The position numbers and the translations under genes were made by a program. A stretch of DNA of 64,000 nucleotides from Cognatiyoonia koreensis. GTDB taxonomy: Bacteria; Pseudomonadota; Alphaproteobacteria; Rhodobacterales; Rhodobacteraceae. Where the stretch lies: assembly GCF_900109295.1 (NCBI RefSeq), contig NZ_FOIZ01000001.1:992001-1056000 (forward strand), in the 5' to 3' direction. This document shows positions 36,958 to 45,229 of the stretch, piece by piece (within the stretch, counting starts at the first letter, position 1; the number at the start of each line of letters is the position of its first letter). Under the pieces are notes generated by a model, which was not told where the DNA came from, did not search any database, and was given only the letters and a program-made list of their open reading frames with translations.

Positions 36958-37842
36958 ATGACAGATATTCTTTGTATTGGATCGGTCCTGTGGGACGTAA
37001 TTGGGCGCGCATCAAGTCATATGCGGGTTGGATCTGATGTGCCCGGTCGCATAACCCGCCTGCCCGGCGGAGTCGCGATGAACATCGCGATGACACTGCG
37101 CCGCTTCGGCATGACACCCACGTTGCTGACCGCAATCGGACGGGATGCCGAAGGCGATGAACTTGTCGCGGAGGCCAAACGGATGGGCATGATCTGCGAT
37201 CATATCTATCGCTCCGACGACTTGCCGACAGATGTATATATGGCCGTCGAAGCCGCGAACGGGCTGATCGCCGCCATCGCCGACGCCCATTCGCTGGAAG
37301 CTGCTGGCAACAAGATCCTGCGCCCGTTATCGAACGGGGCGCTTGGAAGCGAAATCAAGCCTTTTGAGGGCTTTGTCGCTCTGGATGGGAACCTGACTGT
37401 CGAGCTGTTGCAGGGGATTGCATCCTCAGCTCTTTTCGCCGCGGCGGATTTGCGCGTGGCGCCTGCATCACCTGGAAAAGCAGAGCGATTACTGACGCTT
37501 CTGGAGCATTCTTCAGCAACGATTTATGTCAATTTAGAAGAGGCAGGATTGTTGTGTCAGACAGAGTTCGCAAGTTCCGCTGATGCGGCACGTGCACTGA
37601 TCAACCGCGGTGCGCGTCGGGTCCTTGTCACGGATGGTGGAAAAGATGCATCTGAGGCTACGGGACTGGACGTTCTGACCCTGACACCACCTGCAGTGCT
37701 GGTCACGCGGGTGACAGGCGCCGGTGATACCTTTATGGCGGCACATATCGTGTCCGAGGCGCAGGGCATGGACAGACGCGCTGCTTTGGAGCGCGCGCTT
37801 CGGGCCGCAGCCACTTATGTTTCAGGAGAAAACCCAAGATGA
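36958..37842 (+). CDS. psuK: PfkB family kinase, probable pseudouridine kinase
   Basis: A 294-residue ribokinase-fold enzyme with the N-terminal PfkB signature (GRITRLPGGVAMNIAMTLRRFGM) and the C-terminal one (VTGAGDTFMAAHIVSEA, including the catalytic Asp in GAGD). Its stop overlaps the start of psuG by four bases, and this pairing defines the pseudouridine degradation pathway, so it most likely phosphorylates pseudouridine to pseudouridine 5'-phosphate. Without the neighbour it would be called only a sugar or nucleoside kinase. Confidence 0.85.
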   Translation: MTDILCIGSVLWDVIGRASSHMRVGSDVPGRITRLPGGVAMNIAMTLRRFGMTPTLLTAIGRDAEGDELVAEAKRMGMICDHIYRSDDLPTDVYMAVEAANGLIAAIADAHSLEAAGNKILRPLSNGALGSEIKPFEGFVALDGNLTVELLQGIASSALFAAADLRVAPASPGKAERLLTLLEHSSATIYVNLEEAGLLCQTEFASSADAARALINRGARRVLVTDGGKDASEATGLDVLTLTPPAVLVTRVTGAGDTFMAAHIVSEAQGMDRRAALERALRAAATYVSGENPR

Positions 37843-38753
37843 TCCCGATTCTTGAAAGCGCCGAAGTGAAAGACGCAGAGCGTGAGGGCAAACCGCTTGT
37901 TGCGCTTGAAAGTACGATTATTACCCACGGTATGCCCTATCCGCAGAATGTCGAAACAGCGCGCCAGGTTGAAAGCGACATTCGCGCGGCTGACGCAGTT
38001 CCGGCGACAATGGCAGTTCTGAACGGCACGTTGCATGTCGGTCTGGAAGATGCGGCACTGGACGCGCTTGGTCGCGCGAAGAATGTCGCGAAACTGAGCC
38101 GTGCCGACTTTGCCGCTTGCATGGCGACTGGCGGAACAGGGGCCACAACTGTTGCGGCGACCATGATTGCCGCGCGGCTCGCGGGGATTGAGGTCTTCGC
38201 GACCGGTGGCATCGGGGGGGTGCACAAGGGTGCAGAGGTCAGCTTTGACATCTCCGCGGATCTCCATGAATTGGCGCAAACCCGAGTCACGGTCGTTGCA
38301 GCCGGTGCCAAAGCGATACTCGATCTGAACAAAACCTTTGAAGTGCTTGAAACCCTTGGCGTTCCTGTTATTGCCTATGGGCAAGATGTCCTGCCCGCAT
38401 TTTGGTCGTCGACCTCCGAACTTCCAGCGCCGCTTCGTATGGATCATGCCGCGGACATTGCCAAAGCCCATCATTTGCGGGCTGAGATGGGCATCGCGGG
38501 TGGCCAGATTGTCTGCAATCCCATTCCGCATGATGCGGAAATTCCTTCGGGTGACCTTGCACCTGTCATTGCAAAAGCGATCGCCGAGGCGGAGGCTGCA
38601 GACATCAAGGCCAAAGACGTTACACCGTTTCTGCTTGGGCGCATTTTCGAACTCACCAACGGCAAATCACTTGTCGCGAATATTGCATTGGTGCGCAACA
38701 ATGCGCGGCTTGCGGCCAGTATTGCAAAGGAACTGCGCGAATTATCCGTCTGA
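37839..38753 (+). CDS. psuG: pseudouridine-5'-phosphate glycosidase
   Basis: A 304-residue enzyme cleaving the C-C glycosidic bond of pseudouridine 5'-phosphate to uracil and ribose 5-phosphate. Diagnostic segments are LVALESTIITHGMPYPQNVETARQVE, MATGGTGATTVAATMIAARLAGI, FATGGIGGVHKGAEVSFDISADLHELA and the conserved PVIAYGQDVLPAFW. Translation is coupled to the kinase gene. The pair lets the cell recycle pseudouridine from RNA turnover. Confidence 0.95.
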   Translation: MIPILESAEVKDAEREGKPLVALESTIITHGMPYPQNVETARQVESDIRAADAVPATMAVLNGTLHVGLEDAALDALGRAKNVAKLSRADFAACMATGGTGATTVAATMIAARLAGIEVFATGGIGGVHKGAEVSFDISADLHELAQTRVTVVAAGAKAILDLNKTFEVLETLGVPVIAYGQDVLPAFWSSTSELPAPLRMDHAADIAKAHHLRAEMGIAGGQIVCNPIPHDAEIPSGDLAPVIAKAIAEAEAADIKAKDVTPFLLGRIFELTNGKSLVANIALVRNNARLAASIAKELRELSV

Positions 38754-38824
38754 TTTCCTGGCCGTGCTTGTGACACCCCCAAGTTAGCCCTAAGTGTGAC
38801 AAGAAGTTCTGTTCCGGAAGTATT

Positions 38825-39553
38825 ATGGCGCCCAACCTAAATCCTGACCCGCATCACCCGCCAAAAAAACCCGGGTTGATCGCGCGCCTACGCAGCAACT
38901 TTCTTGCGGGGTTGATTATCATCGCGCCGATCGGACTGACGCTTTATTTGATCTGGACGGTTGTTGGTTGGATTGACAGTTGGGTATGGCCATTCGTTCC
39001 GGATGCCTATCAGCCCGAAGAACTCGTCAATCGTTACTTTGGCCCTGAAAATGGCGAACGGATCAGTGTCAATGTGCGCGGTATCGGCGTTGTTATCTTT
39101 TTGGTCTTTACCGTCCTTGTCGGCTGGATTGGCAAGGGCCTGTTGGGGCGTTCATTTCTGAGATGGGCCGAGCGACTTGTCGACCGGATGCCTGTGGTGC
39201 GATCGATCTACAACGGCGTAAAGCAGATCGCGGAAACGGTTTTTTCGCAGCGCGACACGTCATTCGACCAAGCATGCCTGATCGAGTATCCGCGCAAGGG
39301 CATTTGGGCGATTGCGTTTATTTCCACCACGGCAAAAGGTGAAGTCAAAAGCAAGCTGCCCGCTGCGGATGAAATGATCACCGTGTTTCTGCCGACAACG
39401 CCAAACCCTACGTCCGGTTTTCTGCTGTTTCTACCCCGGGCGGACGTGATCGAGTTGGACATGTCTGTAGAAGACGCCGCAAAGCTCGTCATCTCAGCAG
39501 GGCTTGTTTATCCGAATGGCAAGGACCCTACTCAAGAGCCGAAAGTCATTTGA
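38825..39553 (+). CDS. DUF502 domain-containing membrane protein
   Basis: A 242-residue protein with two N-terminal transmembrane helices (about residues 29-52 and 85-107) and the conserved DUF502 core: SNFLAGLIIIAPIGLTLYLIWTVVGWIDSWV, VDRMPVVRSIYNGVKQIAETVF and VFLPTTPNPTSGFLLFLPRADV. The family is widespread, with unknown function in the bacterial membrane (related to plant COV1-like proteins). It ends one base before the GTG of the LysE-type exporter gene. Confidence 0.92.
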   Translation: MAPNLNPDPHHPPKKPGLIARLRSNFLAGLIIIAPIGLTLYLIWTVVGWIDSWVWPFVPDAYQPEELVNRYFGPENGERISVNVRGIGVVIFLVFTVLVGWIGKGLLGRSFLRWAERLVDRMPVVRSIYNGVKQIAETVFSQRDTSFDQACLIEYPRKGIWAIAFISTTAKGEVKSKLPAADEMITVFLPTTPNPTSGFLLFLPRADVIELDMSVEDAAKLVISAGLVYPNGKDPTQEPKVI

Positions 39554-39554
39554 G

Positions 39555-40154
39555 GTGACGTCGGCATTTGTGACCGGCTTCGCGACGGGTTTTGCGTTGA
39601 TCTTGGCGATCGGAGCGCAAAACGCTTTCGTCATCAGACAAGGTTTGGCGAAATCGCATGTTTTCTGGCTTTGTCTGCTCTGTGCGACGTCAGATGCGCT
39701 TCTGATAACGGTCGGTGTGTTGGGATTCGGGGCGATTGTGGATGCCTTTCCGTCTTTGCCGGCAGTCATGACCTATGGTGGTGCCGCTTTCCTGATCGCT
39801 TATGGCGCTTTGCGACTTTGGGCTGCGTGGCAGGGCAATTACGATATGCAACTGGCTGGCAGGACCGCTGCGCTTTGGCCGACCCTCGCCACCGCTGCTG
39901 CATTCACCTGGTTAAATCCGCATGTGTATCTGGATACACTGGGTCTTATCGGTGCCATTTCGACTGACTATGCGCCCCCTGCCCGTTACGTTTTTGGAGC
40001 GGGTGCTGTCACGTCGTCCTTTGTTTTCTTTTTCAGTCTTGGTTATGGCGCACGGCTGCTGGCACCGATCATGCAATCAGCCCGCGCATGGCGCGCGCTG
40101 GATGTGATTATCGGTCTGGTCATGTGGGCGCTTGCGCTGAAGTTGATCAGCTGA
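39555..40154 (+). CDS. LysE/ArgO family amino acid exporter
   Basis: A 199-residue inner-membrane protein with about six helices. GFATGFALILAIGAQNAFVIRQGL is the LysE-family signature, and TAAAFTWLNPHVYLDTLGLIGAIS with the conserved NPxxYLD motif marks the ArgO/LysE subgroup that exports basic amino acids. I place the start at GTG 39555, directly after the DUF502 stop, because the first helix then begins at the usual distance; TTG 39504 and ATG 39516 would add a charged overlapping extension. It converges on the patatin gene with an 8-base overlap. Confidence 0.9.
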   Translation: MTSAFVTGFATGFALILAIGAQNAFVIRQGLAKSHVFWLCLLCATSDALLITVGVLGFGAIVDAFPSLPAVMTYGGAAFLIAYGALRLWAAWQGNYDMQLAGRTAALWPTLATAAAFTWLNPHVYLDTLGLIGAISTDYAPPARYVFGAGAVTSSFVFFFSLGYGARLLAPIMQSARAWRALDVIIGLVMWALALKLIS

Positions 40155-41190
40155 ACATGTCCGTCAGGTTGATCGTGCTGTTGACGTTCAGGTCCTGTTT
40201 GTGCGCGTGTAAAAATGCTTTTGCTGAGGCCTGACCAGCTTCGCGCAAACGCGCAAGGACGACGGGTGTGGGCACTGTTTTCGTTGCCACATTTAGTTCG
40301 TTCATCAGACCATCATCTGCGATCATGTGGACAAGAACATCTTTCATCGATCCAGGTTTCAATTTCTTGTCGCGCAGCAATCGTTTGACGAATTCGATGG
40401 CACGAAGTTCGCGGAACAACGAGGAATTGAAGCTGATCTCGTTGATCCGGTTCGCAATCCGTTGGCTGTCAGTCGGGATGTCATCGCGGTGCAGCGGGTT
40501 GATATTCACTATCAGAATGTCGTCCGGATATTTGTCTTCGAACAGAGGAAATAATGCGGGATTGCCCGTGTAGCCGCCATCCCAGAAAGCCTCAGTCTCT
40601 CCGGTTCTCGGGTCGGTAAATTCAACGGCCTTAAAGAGTGTCGGCAAGCACGCTGATGCCATGATGGCCTCGGCACTGATCTCGTCGCCTGCAAAAACAC
40701 GGATTTTCCCGGTGCGCACATTCGTGGCACAGATATGGATGTCAGGACCGCCTGACGCGCAGACCTTTTCGTAGTGGAATTGCGTTACGATCGACCGCAG
40801 AGGGTTTTCCGAAAACGACCCCCACACATAAGGTGAACTCATCCGCGACGCGACGTCGAATGCCATATAGGCGGGTGAGTATTCCATAGCCTTAGCCCAG
40901 AAATGGGCTGATGGAGCGAGTGAGGAAAGCCATTCGCTGATGCCGGGTGTCGTAATCGCGCCGACCTGTTCCCAAAGCCAGGTGAGGTTATCAATTGCAC
41001 CCTGCCGCCCATCTTCCAACATTCCGGCTTTGATCGCCGCAGCATTCAATGCCCCCGCCGAGGTGCCCGAGATTGCGGCGATATCGATATCCTCATCAGC
41101 AAGGATCGTTTCAAGCACCCCCCAAGTATAGGCGCCGTGTGCGCCACCCCCTTGCAATGCAAGGTTGATAGATTTGGTTAGTTTTCCCAT
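40147..41190 (-). CDS. patatin-like phospholipase
   Basis: A 347-residue serine acyl hydrolase. The oxyanion-hole motif GGGAHG is at residues 14-19, the nucleophile Ser44 in GTSAG, and the catalytic Asp in DGGYTGNP near residue 210. It belongs to the bacterial RssA/YjjU-like family of cytosolic or membrane-associated phospholipases; relatives are tied to membrane lipid turnover or to polyhydroxybutyrate granules. It is the last gene of a minus-strand operon behind bdhA and a small ORF (13-base overlap with the latter), which hints at a role in 3-hydroxybutyrate/PHB metabolism, by context only. Confidence 0.92.
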   Translation of the reverse strand: MGKLTKSINLALQGGGAHGAYTWGVLETILADEDIDIAAISGTSAGALNAAAIKAGMLEDGRQGAIDNLTWLWEQVGAITTPGISEWLSSLAPSAHFWAKAMEYSPAYMAFDVASRMSSPYVWGSFSENPLRSIVTQFHYEKVCASGGPDIHICATNVRTGKIRVFAGDEISAEAIMASACLPTLFKAVEFTDPRTGETEAFWDGGYTGNPALFPLFEDKYPDDILIVNINPLHRDDIPTDSQRIANRINEISFNSSLFRELRAIEFVKRLLRDKKLKPGSMKDVLVHMIADDGLMNELNVATKTVPTPVVLARLREAGQASAKAFLHAHKQDLNVNSTINLTDMFS

Positions 41191-41375
41191 TTTGACAACA
41201 TCTCTGTCACGATGTCTCCGTCAATCGTCATTCCCTCGAGATTTGCGGTCGAATTGCCCTCACGCGATCGTTTTAGTTCTTTGATGTCTGGACCGGTGAG
41301 GTTGATGCAGTTGAACATCGACCCGTCCCGGAAAGGATACTCAAAATGGCACCTGCCTGATTTGGCATCGCTCAT
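41178..41375 (-). CDS. small conserved-looking protein between bdhA and patatin genes
   Basis: A 65-residue protein (start ATG 41375) that I do not recognise. Its start overlaps the bdhA stop (ATGA) and its stop overlaps the patatin gene by 13 bases, so it is translationally locked between them. Composition is mixed, with a CHFEYPFRDGSMFNCINL segment and an acidic, helical C-terminal half (DGDIVTEMLSKWEN). No membrane segment. It could be an adaptor or regulator for the neighbouring enzymes. The tight coupling is the main evidence that it is real. Confidence 0.7.
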   Translation of the reverse strand: MSDAKSGRCHFEYPFRDGSMFNCINLTGPDIKELKRSREGNSTANLEGMTIDGDIVTEMLSKWEN

Positions 41376-42145
41376 AGCGCTGTCCATCCGCCATCTACGC
41401 TGATCGTCGTACCAGTGATCTGATTGGCCGCATCGGAGCAGAGGAACACAACAGTGCCACCAAGTTCTTCGGTCGTTGCAAACTCCTTTGACGGCTGACG
41501 CTCGAGCATGACGTTTTTGATGACGTCCTCACGTGACATGTTGTATTCTTTCATTGTGTCGGGGATCTGAGCCTCGACCAATGGTGTCAGTACGTACCCA
41601 GGGCACACAGCATTGCAAGTGATCGGGTCACGTGCCGTTTCCAGTGCTACGGTTTTGGAAAGCCCGACAATCCCGTGTTTGGCTGCGACATAGGCCGACT
41701 TATAGGGCGATGCGGTCAGGCCATGCGCCGACGCAATGTTGACGATCCTGCCCCAACCGTTCGCGCGCATTCCTTCCACCGCCGCTGCGGTGGTGTGAAA
41801 CGCGGATGACAGGTTGACTGCAATAATGGCATCCCATTTCTCGGGCGGGAAATCCTGAATGGGCGCGACATGCTGTATACCTGCGTTGTTCACAAGGATA
41901 TCACAGCGGCCGGCTTCTTCGATCAAACGTCGGCAATCATCAGCCTTGGACATATCGGCTGCGACATACTTTGCATCGACATTGAAGTTGGTCGCAATCT
42001 CCTCGGCCAGCGCGTGATCTTGTTTGTGATCGGTGTAGGAGTTCAGCACGATATTTGCGCCAGCTTTGGCCAGTTCGCGCGCGACTCCCAGTCCGATCCC
42101 AGAATTTGACCCGGTAATGACTGCTGTCTTTCCTGCGAGTGTCAT
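41372..42145 (-). CDS. bdhA: 3-hydroxybutyrate dehydrogenase
   Basis: A 257-residue short-chain dehydrogenase that interconverts 3-hydroxybutyrate and acetoacetate with NAD in PHB and ketone-body metabolism. Cofactor motif TGSNSGIGLG (11-20), NNAG, catalytic SAYVAAKHG and the family-typical HGLTASPYKSAYVAAKHGIVGLSKTVALE are present, and the chain ends GGWTAL. The ATG at 42145 has AAGGAC 8 bases upstream; a 16-codon upstream extension is open but unsupported. First gene of bdhA-small ORF-patatin. Confidence 0.93.
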   Translation of the reverse strand: MTLAGKTAVITGSNSGIGLGVARELAKAGANIVLNSYTDHKQDHALAEEIATNFNVDAKYVAADMSKADDCRRLIEEAGRCDILVNNAGIQHVAPIQDFPPEKWDAIIAVNLSSAFHTTAAAVEGMRANGWGRIVNIASAHGLTASPYKSAYVAAKHGIVGLSKTVALETARDPITCNAVCPGYVLTPLVEAQIPDTMKEYNMSREDVIKNVMLERQPSKEFATTEELGGTVVFLCSDAANQITGTTISVDGGWTAL

Positions 42146-42270
42146 GTGTATTGTCCTTAAGCCTGATACGATTTGCATACCGTAATGCTGCAACTGCAGA
42201 ATAACCAGTGAAGGCTTTGTGAATGCGATTGTGTCCGAAATGTGGCAGAAGCTGCAAAAGCCGTTACCGC

Positions 42271-42346
42271 AAAAAAAACGCCCGCACGAAGCGGGCGTAA
42301 AGTTATTGAGGCAGGTTTCATACAGGCAAGAAACCTATCGAGCAGT
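42271..42346 (-). ncRNA. candidate small RNA with own promoter and terminator
   Basis: On the minus strand a near-consensus promoter (42381-42353) would start transcription near 42346. The predicted 76-nt transcript contains a hairpin (minus-strand AGGTTTC at 42336-42330 with GAAACCT at 42319-42313, 10-nt loop), an unpaired linker, and a terminator hairpin CGCCCGC/GCGGGCG (42297-42291 with 42285-42279) followed by eight T residues (42278-42271). No protein gene on the minus strand ends here, so the terminator must belong to a short transcript. It lies upstream of bdhA and is divergent from the YejA-like gene. No known family recognised. Confidence 0.6.
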
Positions 42347-42352
42347 GACCCC

Positions 42353-42381
42353 TTTATAAGCAATGACTTGCGCGAGTCCAA
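42353..42381 (-). promoter_or_regulatory. sigma-70 type promoter of the small RNA
   Basis: The minus strand carries TTGGAC (42381-42376) and TATAAA (42358-42353) separated by exactly 17 bases, close to the consensus TTGACA-17-TATAAT. The expected start is 7 bases further, near 42346, and a strong terminator lies about 70 bases on. Confidence 0.55.
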
Positions 42382-42460
42382 GCTAAAAGTTTGATAAGTC
42401 AGGAAACCCTCTTTACGCTCTGCCCCAACACACACAGGGATAAGAGGGATTGTCGCCAAT

Positions 42461-44266
42461 ATGAAACCAGTGTTTTTCCCCGCAGCTGGGGCGTTTGTCG
42501 CCCTTTGGATGAGCAGCAGCATCGTCATTGCGGAGCCGCAACATGGCATAGCTATGTATGGAGAGCCGGCCTTGCCACCGGATTTTGTGTCCCTGCCTTA
42601 TGCGAACCCTGATGCGCCCAAAGGTGGCAAAATTGTGACCGCTGAAGTTGGTGCATACGACAGCCTCCATCCTTACATTCAAAAAGGTACGGTTCCTTGG
42701 CAGTTGCGCTACCTGATCGGCGAAAGTCTGATGGGCCGTTCTTTGGACGAACCATTCACGCTTTACGGTGTTCTTGCCGAATCAATCGAGACCGGCCCGA
42801 ATCGCGAATGGGTTGAATTCACACTGAATCCTGCCGCGACATTCTCTGACGGGTCGCCTGTCACGATTGAAGACGTGATGTGGTCATTCGAAACACTCGG
42901 CACTGAAGGTCATGGTCGGTATCGGTCTTTCTGGGACCAGGTCGGAAGCATGACGGCTGTTGGCGACAACAAAGTGCGTTTTGAATTCAGCACGGATAAC
43001 CGCGAACTCGCACTGCTTGCGGGGATGCGACCCATCCTGAAAAAGGCCCAATGGGAAGGCGTTGATTTTACGGAAAGTGGCACAAGCATCGTTCCGATCA
43101 CGTCCGGTGAATACGTAATTGATGACTTTGAAGCCGGTCGTTTCATCACGTTGCGTCGAAACCCAGACTATTGGGGCGACGATATTCCTTTTATGCGTGG
43201 TGTTGGCAATCTGGATGAGATCCGGCTTGAATTTTTCGGCGATGAGACTGCTGCTTTCGAGGCTTTCAAAGTTGGCGAAGTCAATTCCAACCGTGAGTTC
43301 AATGTCGCGAAATGGGAATCGCAGTACGATTTTGAACGCGTGAACAACGGCGACTACGTCTTGTCTGTTCTGCCCCACCAGCGACCGTCAGGGATGACCG
43401 GATTCGTGATGAATACGCGCAGTCCCCAATTTGACGATTGGCGAGTCCGCGACGCCATGATGCACGTATTCAACTTCGAGTTTGTCAACGAAGCAATGAC
43501 TGGCAGTGCCCAGCCACGCATTACGTCTTACTGGTCAAATTCCCCGCTCGGAATGTCGGACGGCCCTGCAGAAGGTCGTGTGCGCGAGTTTCTTGAGCCA
43601 TTCGCGGATGAGCTGCTTCCCGGTGCGCTAGACGGATACGCCTTACCGGTAAGTGATGGCACGGAGCGCAATCGTGCAGGTACGGCTGCAGCGCTGGACC
43701 AGATGGAGGCCGCGGGTTGGACCATTCAGGATGGTGTGATGGCCGATGCCAAAGGTAATCCTTTCACCTTCGACATCCTGTTGGAGGTTGGTAGTTCAGA
43801 GAACGCTGCCATTATCGACATGTTTACGCAGTCGCTGGAACGTATCGGCGTGACGCCGACGATCAGGACCGTCGACAATGCGCAGTACAAAGAAGCCACG
43901 GACGCTTTTGACTTTGATATGACCTACTATCGGCGTGGTTTGTCCTTGTCACCGGGCAACGAACAATACGCATACTACGGCAGCGAGTTTGCCAATGAAC
44001 CAGGAACACGCAATTTAATGGGCGTTCAGTCCGCCGCGGTGGACGAAATGATCGGCAGGATGCTGACGTCGGAAAGTCAGGATGATTTCGTCGCTGCGAT
44101 CAAGGCGCTTGATCGCATCTTGACCTCTGGTCGATACGTAATCCCAATTTATCAGTGGAATATCAGTCGATTGGCTCATGCCAAGGAGCTGAAATACCCC
44201 GAAACCCTGCCCGTGATGGGCGATTGGCCCGGATGGCAACCCGACGTCTGGTGGTATGAAGAATAA
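42461..44266 (+). CDS. ABC transporter substrate-binding protein, peptide type (YejA-like)
   Basis: A 601-residue periplasmic receptor of the SBP_bac_5 (oligopeptide/dipeptide) family. The signal peptide ends near SIVIAEPQHG. LPYANPDAPKGGKIV, LHPYIQKG, YGVLAESIETGPNREWVEFTLNPAATFSDGSPVTIEDVMWSFETL and RRNPDYWG are typical of the YejA branch, which serves YejABEF importers of peptides such as microcin C. No permease or ATPase genes follow, so the rest of the transporter is elsewhere. Confidence 0.9.
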   Translation: MKPVFFPAAGAFVALWMSSSIVIAEPQHGIAMYGEPALPPDFVSLPYANPDAPKGGKIVTAEVGAYDSLHPYIQKGTVPWQLRYLIGESLMGRSLDEPFTLYGVLAESIETGPNREWVEFTLNPAATFSDGSPVTIEDVMWSFETLGTEGHGRYRSFWDQVGSMTAVGDNKVRFEFSTDNRELALLAGMRPILKKAQWEGVDFTESGTSIVPITSGEYVIDDFEAGRFITLRRNPDYWGDDIPFMRGVGNLDEIRLEFFGDETAAFEAFKVGEVNSNREFNVAKWESQYDFERVNNGDYVLSVLPHQRPSGMTGFVMNTRSPQFDDWRVRDAMMHVFNFEFVNEAMTGSAQPRITSYWSNSPLGMSDGPAEGRVREFLEPFADELLPGALDGYALPVSDGTERNRAGTAAALDQMEAAGWTIQDGVMADAKGNPFTFDILLEVGSSENAAIIDMFTQSLERIGVTPTIRTVDNAQYKEATDAFDFDMTYYRRGLSLSPGNEQYAYYGSEFANEPGTRNLMGVQSAAVDEMIGRMLTSESQDDFVAAIKALDRILTSGRYVIPIYQWNISRLAHAKELKYPETLPVMGDWPGWQPDVWWYEE

Positions 44267-44280
44267 ACCGTTAAGGATGG

Positions 44281-44304
44281 CTCCGGCGCAGATCTGTGCC
44301 GGGG
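44281..44304 (+). terminator. stem-loop after the YejA-like gene
   Basis: CTCCGGCGCA (44281-44290) pairs with TGTGCCGGGG (44295-44304), with two wobble pairs and a GATC loop. Only TTAT follows, so termination would be weak; the next small lipoprotein gene begins 16 bases on and may be read through. Confidence 0.45.
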
Positions 44305-44320
44305 TTATCGGGTGTACGAT

Positions 44321-44446
44321 ATGAAAATAGCGGTCTTGATAGTTGTCTGCTTGTCTTTGGCGGCGTGCGCGCCCGCACGTATTGCGGGCAACGCGGCTGT
44401 AACTGGTGGACAAGTTGTTCTTGGTGCCGCCGATCTGGTTCTTTGA
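44321..44446 (+). CDS. tiny lipoprotein (41 residues)
   Basis: A short open frame with a classic lipoprotein signal: MKIAVLIVVCLSLAAC, where LAAC is the lipobox and Cys16 the lipidation site. The mature peptide has only about 26 residues (APARIAGNAAVTGGQVVLGAADLVL), small and hydrophobic. The organisation (signal, lipobox, stop) is too coherent to be chance, but the ribosome binding site is weak (GGGTG). Function unknown; such entericidin-like lipopeptides often respond to envelope stress. Confidence 0.6.
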   Translation: MKIAVLIVVCLSLAACAPARIAGNAAVTGGQVVLGAADLVL

Positions 44447-44521
44447 TCCGTTACACACCTGTTACTTCGTTAAGATAGATCGCAGCGATGTTTCATATGT
44501 CCGAAAATTCCGAGATTCGCT

Positions 44522-45169
44522 TTGCAACGTAAACTGCTTGCCGAAGGTATTGGGACCGCGTTTTTACTGATCGGCGTCGTTGCGTCCGGCATCATGGGAG
44601 AAATGTTGTCAGGCGGGAATGTTGCGATCGCACTTCTTGCAAATGCTATCGCGACGGGTTGCATCCTGTATGTGATCATCACGACACTTGGTCCCATATC
44701 TGGTGCCCACTTCAATCCAGCGGTCACACTCGCATTTTATATGCGCAAGGAAATTACGCCGAAGGCGGCCATGTCATACGTTGCGGTTCAGTTGACGGCT
44801 GGAATACTGGGTGTATGGGCCGCACACGTGATGTTTGATTTAGATGTCATTCAGTTCTCGACCAGGGCCCGCACCGGTCTATCACAGTGGTTTAGTGAGT
44901 GTCTGGCGACATTCGGACTGCTGTTTGTCATTTTTGGTGGAATTCGGCATCGCCCCGAAGCCGTACCCACGCTGGTGGCGCTTTATATCACTGGTGCGTA
45001 CTGGTTCACGTCTTCCACCAGTTTCGCGAATCCAGCCGTCACAATTGCCCGCACGTTTAGTGATACTTTCGCGGGAATTGCGCCCGCCAATGCACCGATG
45101 TTTATCCTCATGCAGGTCGTGGCAGTCGGCATCGCTGCGATTGTCCTGCCACGACTCTTTGACGACTAG
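44522..45169 (+). CDS. aquaporin/MIP family channel
   Basis: A 215-residue six-helix channel for water or small neutral solutes. The two NPA half-helix motifs are at 65-67 (GAHFNPAVT) and 170-172 (FANPAVTIAR). The Arg after the second NPA, part of the selectivity filter, is present. The start is TTG at 44522, placed at the usual distance from helix 1; no ATG is closer in frame. Size and the short loops resemble small bacterial aquaporins (AqpS/AqpZ-like). The next gene encodes a CsbD-like stress protein, which suggests osmotic adaptation, by inference. Confidence 0.88.
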   Translation: MQRKLLAEGIGTAFLLIGVVASGIMGEMLSGGNVAIALLANAIATGCILYVIITTLGPISGAHFNPAVTLAFYMRKEITPKAAMSYVAVQLTAGILGVWAAHVMFDLDVIQFSTRARTGLSQWFSECLATFGLLFVIFGGIRHRPEAVPTLVALYITGAYWFTSSTSFANPAVTIARTFSDTFAGIAPANAPMFILMQVVAVGIAAIVLPRLFDD

Positions 45170-45229
45170 CGGAACATTTGACGGTTCACGCGGTTCCTTT
45201 CGCAAGACTCACCAAGAAAGGAATCTACT

